Shown here in pieces: positions 1-6,910 of a stretch of DNA of 11,248 nt (the stretch's first letter is position 1; every line of letters begins with the position of its first letter). Source of the DNA: an uncultured Eubacteriales bacterium (GTDB lineage: Bacteria > Bacillota > Clostridia > Oscillospirales > Acutalibacteraceae). Under the pieces are notes generated by a model. It did no database searches. It was not told the origin of the DNA and saw nothing but the letters and a program-made list of their open reading frames with translations. The position numbers and the translations under genes are program-made. Location: positions 1 through 11,248 of the forward strand of contig ONIF01000057.1 in assembly GCA_900317795.1 (NCBI GenBank), in the 5' to 3' direction.

Positions 1-2146
1 TCTGCTTATATTCTTCGATTATGTCACTGAAAAATCCAAAGTCACCGCTTGCAATCGAAAGTGCATACCATGCATCTATATTTCTCGCAATAAAGCTCTT
101 ATATCCCGTTATATTCGATATACTTCCATAGCTCTCATAAAGTTCCAGTTCATTTTTGAAATCCTTGTAGTAATGAGTTGTACGCTGACGGCTCAATCTT
201 ACACACGCATCAAAATATTCAAATGACTGATGTTCGGAAACATCTCTTTCATTCTTATATGAAGCATAATTTTTGATGAGGTTGACGGAACGGAAATTGT
301 GATTATGTATATTATCACTGAATATCTGCTGTACCCTGTACTTAAAGTCGGGCAGTTTCATTTCCGTATGGGCTTTTATCCTTGCAAATATGTTAAATTC
401 GGGCAAATCACTGAATGTAGCCGAAATGTCGGGTATATAATTATCATCAAGAAGTACATGACCGCTTTTGAGAAAATCTATATACATATATTTCTTTTCG
501 GCTTTTTCATAAGTGCCTTCCATTTTCGCAAGAAGTTCGGCAGCTGCAATACCGATACTGTGAATGCCCCAATCAAAGTTTTCTTCAAGGCTCTGTTCGC
601 TGAGTTCGATAAGATTTTCAAGATTATCTATGATATAATCACGATAGCCCTCATATATCTGTGTATAATACTTGTTACTGATTACCTCGACACTCTCCGA
701 AACGGCTGACCATCTGCATACACAATCTATCACCCTTTTCAGCATGACAACAATATTATTTCTCTTGCCGCCTTTGAGATTGTCATAAGGTCTATTAAGA
801 TGTCTGTTTTCCGAAAGAATGATTTCTCTTGACTCGTCCCACTTTTCATCTATAAATCTGTCTATTTTCTTTATATCCGTATTTTCGACGCTGAATTCCT
901 CATCATTTCTCATGAACATCTCCGAAACAGACTTTTTTATCTTTGCAGACTTGGAAACGTCATTTTGACAAACAGCGTCAAGTGCCTGTTTAAGAATGCT
1001 GCTTTCATCATGGAAAATCAATTCCCTTGCACGTCTTACTCTGCCCTGACTTTCAACCGCTTTCACTCTACGGCTGATATACTCCGAACATTCATTCGCA
1101 TCTTTTATAACCGACTCTGCCTCTGCATTCTTGATGTTATAATCCGCAAACATATCAATGCAGTATGCGGTTTTCTCCCTGAACTCATTGAAAACTTTTG
1201 CAAGTGCAACTACGGGGGCTGTATAGTCGCTGTGTTCCGCCCTCTCAAATTCATCTGTAAGCCTTTCCGCTTCAAACGACTGCATCTGACTGTTTCCGAA
1301 AGTTTCCCTGAGAAGTGCCGCCCCGAAAAGATTGGTGCTGTACTCGGGCATGGAATATTGACAGCTGACAAAATCACCTATCAGTTTATCCGCATTCTGT
1401 TCATGTGCAAATCCGTAGGCGGAATAGGCAGAGTTGACAAGCCTGCTTGCCGATATTAAAGAATTTGACATGGGCATATCCGAACAATCCGATACTTTTT
1501 CACTGATACTGTTTTCACATATTTCAGCGGCTGCCGCTAAATATGTTATCGTACAGTAAAGCTGTTCGGGCTTGAACGAAAATGCAGTATTGATAATCTC
1601 CCTGTCACTCTTGATGAGATTGTCAAACGCACTTTCATCAATGTAATCAACCGTTTCTATTTCTTCCTCTTTTGCCTCGTCTTCATTTACACTTTCGGTT
1701 TCTTCGTCAGACGGCTCCGTCACGCTTTCTTCAAAGTCCGTTTCACCTTCAACGGATATTTTATTCTGTTCCCTGCCAAGCATTTCCAATTTTCTTTTCA
1801 ATTCGGGCTTTTTGGCATTGTCGCCCGATGTATCATAAAAATATTTCGCCTGCTGATAGTCCCCAAGCTCTATATACATCTCCGATATTTCAACATAGCT
1901 GACATCTCTTATGGTGGATTTTTTGCTGTACATCTTATTTTTCTCCACAAATTTCTCCATGTCAAGATATATATTGATAGCCTGTTTCAAATCGCCTTTT
2001 CTCCTGTAAGCACCTGCTTTCATGACCATGTGATGAAACCTCTGGTTATCATCTTTGAAAATATTCTTTTCTTCCATTCTGGTTATCACATCTATGCATT
2101 TCTGCCACTGCTCAAACCTTGTATATATCTGTATAAGAAGCAGTCC
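1..2146 (-). CDS. C-terminal continuation of the same large TPR/helical protein (out of frame, runs off left edge)
   Basis: On the minus strand a frame is open without a stop from about 2149 to base 1, roughly 715 codons, with no stop inside the window. It is +1 relative to the upstream ORF and directly continues its TPR helices (GLLLIQIYTRFEQWQKCIDV, then YRRKGDLKQAINIYLDMEK, then YIELGDYQQAKYFYD). TPR-like repeats occupy about 2146-1800. A strongly acidic linker follows at about 1765-1650 (many Glu/Asp, e.g. EEETESVNED-like runs). The rest is a long helical region without catalytic motifs I can name. If translated alone, the first ATG with a reasonable position is at 2077 (MEEKNIF), but I see no convincing ribosome binding site there, which favours one broken gene over two genes. 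The true C-terminus is outside the window. Function unknown; a scaffold role is inferred from the TPR-like part. Confidence 0.75.
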
Positions 2147-3707
2147 CCATCTTCATGGTGAAATTCAGCTTATCATCATATTCATCAATGATTTTGAGAA
2201 CGTCGTCTTTATAGTCGTCACACCTTTCACTGTTCTGATTAAGCATGGCAAGACAGCAGTTTATGCACCCTGCAAACCCCTCATCAGACTTATCTTCCTC
2301 TATCAGCTTTTTATATATCTCAAAAGCTTCTTCATATTTCTTCTCACTGAATTTCCTGTTTGCATCGGTGACAGTCAATTTTGTATCGGCAGTAACTTCA
2401 ATAGACGGCTTTGCAGGAAATTTCGCTTTGACAATGCCTTTTATATTAGTCGCTTTCAGCTTTGACGATGAAAACTCCGCTGTAAAAGATACATCTATTG
2501 AAAGCTTTTCGGCTCTCGGACTTTTTTTGATGATATTCTTTACCAATTTATCCGTTTTATCATCTGTAATTTCCTTGAAATCAAACTCGTATGCCGAACC
2601 GCTGTTTCCTATAATCTGTCCCGTTTCCCTGAACGCATTCAGACTTACAATTTTTCCCTCCGTGTCAAAAACCATTTCGGGCTGTACGACAGCAACAGGC
2701 TTTGTTTCTTTCTTTACAGCCTTTTGTACGGGTATCTGAGATTTTTTCGCAGACATCTGCAATATATCGGAAAGAACTTTATCCGAAGAATATTTCTCCT
2801 TTACGGCACTGACGGACTTTTTCACGGAATTTTCATCAAATGCCGCTTTTGCCTTTTCAGCGACCTGCCTCAATACTTCATAAGCATAAGCTTTTCTCAA
2901 ATTATCCTTTGCATTCTCAAAGATAAACTCTATTCCCGAAATATCCTTACACTTTACACAGCACTCCCTTAAACAAGCTGCTGCTTCTTCAAGAAATTTT
3001 TCCGTTTCACTGTATAGTATATACAGCACGGAAAAAGCTGCCGCAAACTGATATGAATTTTCATCTCCATCTCTGTATGCACCTTCATAAGCCGAAAGAT
3101 AGGCATTTCTCAGTTCATCGCCGTAATAGAAATATTCAGCCGAAATCCTGAAATTTTCAAGAAGTGCCGCACCGTATGCCGCAAAAATATATGCTTTCCT
3201 AAAATCATTTATCCTGTCGCTTTCGGCAAGCTTTATGAGATTTGCCACCGTAATTTGTGTATTCCCCTTGTCCGAGTCATACTTCCCATATTCATTCAAT
3301 ACGGCTTCATAAGTTGATTTCAAAACAGCACTGTCACTTTCATCAAGCTTTCCGAGTGCCTCCGCAAAATCCTCCTCCGATACATAAAAATTAAGCTTTT
3401 TGCTTGAAACAAACGGCTGCGTTTTCGGAAATGCAGATATGTCAATATCTTTCTCCGCAGGCACTTCCTTACTGCTGTCCTCTTTCAAATCAGCAATATT
3501 TTGTATTTCCGCCTTTCCGTGGGATACCAGAGATACACTGTCTATACAGCTGTATTTCACTACCGCATTCATGACTACTTGCAGGGCTATTGCACCCTCT
3601 CCGTCATTTTCTGTAACCACGCCTTCCATTATCTGTCCATTGGTTTGAGTAATTCTGACTTGGTCACCCTTATTCAGTTTCGTTAAAAATTCACTGAAAA
3701 TTCCCAT
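2112..3707 (-). CDS. N-terminal part of a large Sm-like / cold-shock-like / TPR protein, ended by a frameshift
   Basis: I do not recognise a characterised protein here; the domain calls are pattern reading. The ORF gives 531 residues from the ATG at 3707. This start is chosen over the in-frame ATG at 3743 because GGAGG lies 7 nt before it. Residues 12-60 look like a small Sm/SH3-type barrel (GDQVRI, then NGQIMEGVV, then a strand ending SCIDSVSL). Residues 110-320 are mostly amphipathic helix. Residues 345-425 resemble a cold-shock/OB fold: EGKIVSLN, ETGQIIG, YEFDFKEI, a strand ISFTAEF-like, and a closing LKATNIKGI. From about 445 a TPR-like helix pair begins (KFSEKKYEEAFEIYKKLIEED). No signal peptide or membrane segment is seen, so it is probably cytoplasmic. 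The last 11 residues (from TASYTD) break the helical pattern, while the +1 frame continues a good TPR helix, so this stop is probably not the true end of the protein. RNA binding is inference from the barrel and OB-like folds. Confidence 0.8.
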   Translation of the reverse strand: MGIFSEFLTKLNKGDQVRITQTNGQIMEGVVTENDGEGAIALQVVMNAVVKYSCIDSVSLVSHGKAEIQNIADLKEDSSKEVPAEKDIDISAFPKTQPFVSSKKLNFYVSEEDFAEALGKLDESDSAVLKSTYEAVLNEYGKYDSDKGNTQITVANLIKLAESDRINDFRKAYIFAAYGAALLENFRISAEYFYYGDELRNAYLSAYEGAYRDGDENSYQFAAAFSVLYILYSETEKFLEEAAACLRECCVKCKDISGIEFIFENAKDNLRKAYAYEVLRQVAEKAKAAFDENSVKKSVSAVKEKYSSDKVLSDILQMSAKKSQIPVQKAVKKETKPVAVVQPEMVFDTEGKIVSLNAFRETGQIIGNSGSAYEFDFKEITDDKTDKLVKNIIKKSPRAEKLSIDVSFTAEFSSSKLKATNIKGIVKAKFPAKPSIEVTADTKLTVTDANRKFSEKKYEEAFEIYKKLIEEDKSDEGFAGCINCCLAMLNQNSERCDDYKDDVLKIIDEYDDKLNFTMKMGTASYTDIYKV

Positions 3708-3714
3708 GGTCATA

Positions 3715-3719
3715 CCTCC
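3715..3719 (-). promoter_or_regulatory. Ribosome binding site deciding the start of the large minus-strand gene
   Basis: GGAGG on the minus strand lies 7 nt before the ATG at 3707. The in-frame ATG at 3713 would have only 1 nt of spacing, and the ATG at 3743 lies upstream of this site with no comparable motif. This fixes MGIFSEF as the likely N-terminus. Confidence 0.85.
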
Positions 3720-3758
3720 ATAATAAAATTTTTTTATATCCATTCACAAATGAATATT

Positions 3759-3786
3759 ATTATAATTCTACCATAATTCTTTTCAA
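3759..3786 (-). promoter_or_regulatory. Sigma-A-type promoter for the large minus-strand gene
   Basis: On the minus strand, TTGAAA (3786-3781, 5 of 6 matches to the -35 consensus) is followed after 16 nt by a perfect TATAAT (3764-3759). Transcription would begin near 3752 and leave a leader of about 45 nt before the ATG at 3707. In AT-rich DNA such matches occur by chance, but the placement just upstream of a strong ribosome binding site supports it. Confidence 0.6.
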
Positions 3787-3805
3787 AAATCAATGTTTTT
3801 TCGAC

Positions 3806-3828
3806 AAAATGCTATATAAAAGCATTTT
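3806..3828. repeat. Short inverted repeat between divergent promoters
   Basis: The 7-bp arms AAAATGC (3806-3812) and GCATTTT (3822-3828) flank a 9-nt AT-rich loop. It lies between the two divergent promoters, upstream of both -35 boxes. It could be an operator for a dimeric regulator or just chance in AT-rich sequence; it lacks a T-tract placement that would make it a clear terminator for any gene. Confidence 0.3.
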
Positions 3829-3867
3829 TACACTAAAAACATTTTTCATTTATATACAGAAATTTTG

Positions 3868-3896
3868 TTGCTATTATTTTTATTTTGTGCTAAAAT
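3868..3896 (+). promoter_or_regulatory. Extended -10 promoter for ilvB-ilvN
   Basis: TTGCTA (3868-3873, 4 of 6 matches to -35) is followed after 17 nt by TAAAAT (3891-3896), which is preceded by TGC, giving an extended -10 element. Transcription would start near 3903, leaving only about 30 nt before the ilvB start. That is too short for a T-box or leader-peptide attenuator, so any control by branched-chain amino acids would act at the promoter (for example a repressor) or through IlvN feedback. Confidence 0.6.
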
Positions 3897-3935
3897 GGTT
3901 TAGTATGAAATTATTTATTTTGGAGGTCAAAAATT

Positions 3936-5609
3936 ATGCTTTTGAACGGTTCAGAAATTATTGCTGAATGTCTTTTGGAGCAAGGTGTTGATACTGTATT
4001 TGGCTATCCCGGCGGTGCAGTGCTGAATATATATGACGCTCTCTACAAGTACAGCGATAAAATAACTCACATTCTCTCATCTCACGAACAGGGTGCTTCC
4101 CATGCCGCTGACGGCTATGCACGTACCACAGGCAAATGTGGTGTTGTCATCGCCACATCAGGTCCGGGGGCTACCAACCTTGTCACAGGTATTGCAACGG
4201 CTTATATGGATTCCATTCCCATGGTCGCAATCACAGGCAACGTCACCAATGACCTGCTTGCACGTGACAGCTTTCAGGAAGTCGATATCTGCGGTATCAC
4301 CCTCCCCATTACCAAACACAACTTTATTGTAAAAGACGTGAAAGACCTTGCCAACGTCATCAGAAAGGCTTTTAAAATCGCCATGTCGGGCAGAAAAGGT
4401 CCTGTTTTGATAGATATTCCAAAAGACGTTACAGGTGCTAAATGTGAATATGAAAAAGTCGAGCCCGAGAAAATCGTAAATGAACTCATTTCCGAACAGG
4501 CTGACTTCAATATTGCCGCTGATATTATCAAAAATTCCAAAAGACCTATGATATACATGGGCGGCGGTGTCGTAAGTGCAGACGCTGAAAAAGAATTACT
4601 TGAGTTTGCCGAAAAAATAGACTGTCCGATTGCAAGTTCCGTAATGGGCTTGGGCGGTTTCCCGTCATCTCACAGGCTTTTCATGGGTACAATCGGTATG
4701 CATGGCGGCTATGAAACAGGCAAAGCAACCGATAATTGTGACTTGATTATTGCAGTCGGTGCAAGATTTTCAGACCGTGTGGCAGGCGACAGAGAAAAAT
4801 TCGGTAAAAATGCCGCTATCATTCAGCTTGACATTGACAAGGCGGAGATAAATAAAAATGTCAAAATAGATTGCTGTGTATTGGGCGACTTGAAAGATAC
4901 TCTCAAAAAGCTTTCCGATACGGTGGAAGAAATCAAGCATGATGAATGGGTTGCACAAGTAGAGGAATGGGGTAAAAATTCCTCTGTTACAGAAACACCT
5001 AAATCCGATATATATGCACACCCGTACCATATCATTGAAGAAGTCAGAAATCTCACAAGTGATGATGATATCATTGTCACAGACGTTGGACAACATCAGA
5101 TGTGGGTTTCTCAGAAATACAGATTTGAAAAGCCTCGTACATGGTGTACATCTGGCGGACTTGGCACAATGGGTTATGGCATGGGTGCAGCTATCGGCTC
5201 ATCTGTTGCAAATCCCGATAAAAGAGTAGTTCTCTTTACGGGTGACGGCAGTTTCCACATGAATTTGAACGAATTGGCAACTGTGCGTTCTTATAACCTG
5301 CCTATTGTCATAGTTGTACTTAATAACACCGTTCTCGGCATGGTAAGACAATGGCAGAAATTATTCTATGGAAGAAGATTTTCACAGACAGACCCCCACA
5401 GAAAAACCGATTTTGCGGCAGTTGCAGAGGGCTTTGGCATAAAAGGCATGGTCATTCACAATGATGACGAAGTTGCAGACGTTTTAGCAAAGGCTTTTGC
5501 ACTCAATGAGCCTGTTGTGATAGACTGCAAAATCTCACCCGATGAAAACGTACTTCCCATGATACCGCCCGGAAAAACGGTTGACGAATTGATTACGGAA
5601 ATGGAGTGA
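3936..5609 (+). CDS. ilvB: Acetolactate synthase, large catalytic subunit
   Basis: Joins two pyruvates to 2-acetolactate, or pyruvate and 2-oxobutyrate to acetohydroxybutyrate: the first common step of valine, leucine and isoleucine synthesis, with ThDP, Mg2+ and FAD. The 557-residue length is usual for the family. The N-terminal ThDP-activating glutamate is E51 in SSHEQGASHAADGYAR. The FAD-domain signature GARFSDRVAG is at 275-284. The ThDP/Mg motif is GDGSFHMN at 436-443, ending in the NN pair at 463-464. The order PYR domain, FAD-like central domain, PP domain is complete. GGAGG lies 9 nt before the ATG. The downstream ilvN begins 5 nt after its stop, which fits a heteromeric, feedback-regulated biosynthetic enzyme rather than the stand-alone catabolic AlsS type. 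No lost key residues were seen. Confidence 0.97.
   Translation: MLLNGSEIIAECLLEQGVDTVFGYPGGAVLNIYDALYKYSDKITHILSSHEQGASHAADGYARTTGKCGVVIATSGPGATNLVTGIATAYMDSIPMVAITGNVTNDLLARDSFQEVDICGITLPITKHNFIVKDVKDLANVIRKAFKIAMSGRKGPVLIDIPKDVTGAKCEYEKVEPEKIVNELISEQADFNIAADIIKNSKRPMIYMGGGVVSADAEKELLEFAEKIDCPIASSVMGLGGFPSSHRLFMGTIGMHGGYETGKATDNCDLIIAVGARFSDRVAGDREKFGKNAAIIQLDIDKAEINKNVKIDCCVLGDLKDTLKKLSDTVEEIKHDEWVAQVEEWGKNSSVTETPKSDIYAHPYHIIEEVRNLTSDDDIIVTDVGQHQMWVSQKYRFEKPRTWCTSGGLGTMGYGMGAAIGSSVANPDKRVVLFTGDGSFHMNLNELATVRSYNLPIVIVVLNNTVLGMVRQWQKLFYGRRFSQTDPHRKTDFAAVAEGFGIKGMVIHNDDEVADVLAKAFALNEPVVIDCKISPDENVLPMIPPGKTVDELITEME
5603..5606 (+). promoter_or_regulatory. Ribosome binding site deciding the ilvN start
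   Basis: GGAG inside the last codons of ilvB lies 8 nt before the ATG at 5615. The alternative in-frame GTG at 5606 overlaps this motif itself, so it is unlikely to be the start. Placing the site within ilvB suggests translational coupling of the two subunits. Confidence 0.7.
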
Positions 5610-5614
5610 TAAAA

Positions 5615-6112
5615 ATGGAAAGCAAACATATTATAGGACTTTTGGTGCATAATCACCCGGGTGTACTTCTGAGGGTGACAAGCCTTATTTCAAGACGTGG
5701 ATTTAATATAGACAGCCTTACCGTCAGCCCCGCAGGTATTGAGGGCTTTTCAAGAATGACTATCAGAATCAATGACGACAGTCAGGTTGACCAATTCATC
5801 AATCAGATGATGAAAATCGTTGACGTGAAAAAAGCAGAACTTCTCCCCGAAAACAATTCTGTTGCGTCTGAACTTGTTCTCGTGAAAGTAAGCTGCAACG
5901 AAACAAATAAAAATGATATTATTGCTGTAACATCTCTGTATCATGCGTCAGTCGTGAATATAGGCGAAAATTCATTGACATTCCGTGCGTCGGGCACTCC
6001 AAGTCAGTTGGATATGCTTATCAGAGAACTTTCTGTATATGGCATACTTGAAATGGCAAGAACAGGCATAGCCGCTCTTGAAACAGGCGACAAATGTTTA
6101 TCTGAGGGATAA
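5615..6112 (+). CDS. ilvN: Acetolactate synthase, small regulatory subunit
   Basis: Regulatory partner of IlvB: its N-terminal ACT domain binds valine-type effectors and its C-terminal domain contacts and activates the catalytic subunit. The protein has 165 residues from the ATG at 5615, usual for bacterial IlvN/IlvH. The ACT domain spans about 4-75, with the conserved NHPGVLLRVTSLISRRGFNI opening, then DSLTVSP and RMTIRI. The C-terminal domain spans about 80-160 with ELVLVKVS and ends near the conserved ARTGIAAL. The start is taken at 5615 rather than at GTG 5606 because of the ribosome binding site position. The stop overlaps the next gene's ATG by one base. Valine feedback is expected from the family; I did not test the effector-binding residues individually. 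Confidence 0.95.
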   Translation: MESKHIIGLLVHNHPGVLLRVTSLISRRGFNIDSLTVSPAGIEGFSRMTIRINDDSQVDQFINQMMKIVDVKKAELLPENNSVASELVLVKVSCNETNKNDIIAVTSLYHASVVNIGENSLTFRASGTPSQLDMLIRELSVYGILEMARTGIAALETGDKCLSEG

Positions 6113-6864
6113 TGGTGATAAAAAAACTTTTCGACAAAAGTGAAGTTACTTTTGCGATAGTGCTTATCGTTGTATATGTAGTCGGTTCAAGCCTTATGCA
6201 GAGAGTTTCCGCAATGATAGGCATTCAATTTCTTGCGGAAGCGGTCTTTAATTTGATTTTAAGTATAGTTCTGCTTGTGTTCATTTTTAAAAACAAGCTT
6301 GCCGAACATTTGGGACTGTGCAAGTCCGAAGTGAAAACCACCAAAATGCTTTTTTACATACCGCTTTTTCTCGTTGCATTTTCAAGCGTATTATCGGGCT
6401 TTGCACCTCAGTTTGATACAGTTCCGCTGATTGCAAGAACTTTTATGATGTTGTTCGTGGGATTTCTTGAAGAAATCATATTCCGTGGATTTCTTTTTAG
6501 GGGCATGGCAAAAGACGGTTTAAAATCCGCTGTGATAGTTTCAGCCTTGACATTCGGTATCGGTCATATTGTCAATCTCCTCAACGGCTATGACATCACA
6601 AAAAGCATTACTCAAATAGTTTTTGCGGTAGCTGTGGGATTTCTGCTTGTAATGATATTCATAAGAACAGGCAGTCTTATCGCCTGCATAGCATTCCATT
6701 CGCTGAATAATATCTGTACGGGGTTTTCTTCGGGCGAACTTCTCAAAAATGCCGTAGGCGAAAACAATGCCCAATGGGTGATACTGGGAGTATGTCTGGT
6801 CATAACCGCCCTGTACCTTGGCTACATAATGAAATTTATTCCTAAAAAGAATGCTTTGAAATAA
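6112..6864 (+). CDS. CPBP-family (CAAX protease / Abi) intramembrane metalloprotease
   Basis: A multi-pass membrane protein of 250 residues with the three signatures of the CPBP (Rce1-like, PF02517) family: EEIIFRG at 120-126 (glutamates 120-121, arginine 125), FGIGH at 148-152 (histidine 152) and HSLNN at 196-200. These residues line the active site in characterised members. Hydrophobic segments lie near 12-28, 40-59, 78-98, 108-120, 138-155, 166-184, 187-200 and 222-239. The ATG at 6112 overlaps the ilvN stop (TAATG); GAGGG at 6104-6108 leaves short spacing, and the GTG at 6115 is a possible alternative start. The substrate is unknown. In Firmicutes such proteins process peptides or give bacteriocin self-immunity, but nothing here points to a bacteriocin. 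It appears co-transcribed with ilvBN with no clear metabolic link. Confidence 0.88.
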   Translation: MVIKKLFDKSEVTFAIVLIVVYVVGSSLMQRVSAMIGIQFLAEAVFNLILSIVLLVFIFKNKLAEHLGLCKSEVKTTKMLFYIPLFLVAFSSVLSGFAPQFDTVPLIARTFMMLFVGFLEEIIFRGFLFRGMAKDGLKSAVIVSALTFGIGHIVNLLNGYDITKSITQIVFAVAVGFLLVMIFIRTGSLIACIAFHSLNNICTGFSSGELLKNAVGENNAQWVILGVCLVITALYLGYIMKFIPKKNALK

Positions 6865-6865
6865 C

Positions 6866-6908
6866 AAAAAATGCTGACACATTTTAAAGTGTGTCAGCAA
6901 ATTTTTTT
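6866..6908. terminator. Bidirectional intrinsic terminator between converging operons
   Basis: A perfect 10-bp stem, TGCTGACACA (6872-6881) with TGTGTCAGCA (6890-6899), encloses an 8-nt loop. On the plus strand it is followed by seven T (6902-6908); on the minus strand the six A at 6866-6871 become a T-tract. It lies 1 nt after the CPBP stop and 2 nt after the amylase stop, so it would end both converging transcripts. Confidence 0.93.
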
Positions 6909-6910
6909 GC

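Noticed and set aside
299..1459. Plus-strand ORFs at 299-709 and 965-1459
   Set aside because: They lie opposite the long minus-strand frame that is open across 1-2149, have Cys/Phe/Ile-rich composition typical of antisense shadows, and lack ribosome binding sites or recognisable motifs.
2112..2150. Programmed ribosomal frameshifting to join the two frames
   Set aside because: The join needs +1 movement (or -2), no classic slippery heptamer or internal ribosome-binding stimulator is placed just before it, and no stable downstream structure was seen. A simple indel in the G run explains it better, though this was not excluded experimentally.
2055..3686. Several plus-strand ORFs opposite the N-terminal part of the giant gene
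   Set aside because: All are antisense to a frame with a strong ribosome binding site, a promoter and recognisable domain patterns; none shows protein-family features.
3707..3743. Upstream ATG at 3743 as the start of the giant gene
   Set aside because: The ribosome binding site at 3715-3719 lies inside that extension and is ideally spaced for the ATG at 3707.
3897..3935. T-box or leader-peptide attenuator before ilvB
   Set aside because: The predicted leader is only about 30 nt, with no terminator hairpin, no T-box sequence and no run of branched-chain amino acid codons.
5606..5614. GTG at 5606 as the ilvN start
   Set aside because: It overlaps the GGAG motif that is well spaced for the ATG at 5615, and family members begin close to the ESKHIIGLLVHN strand.
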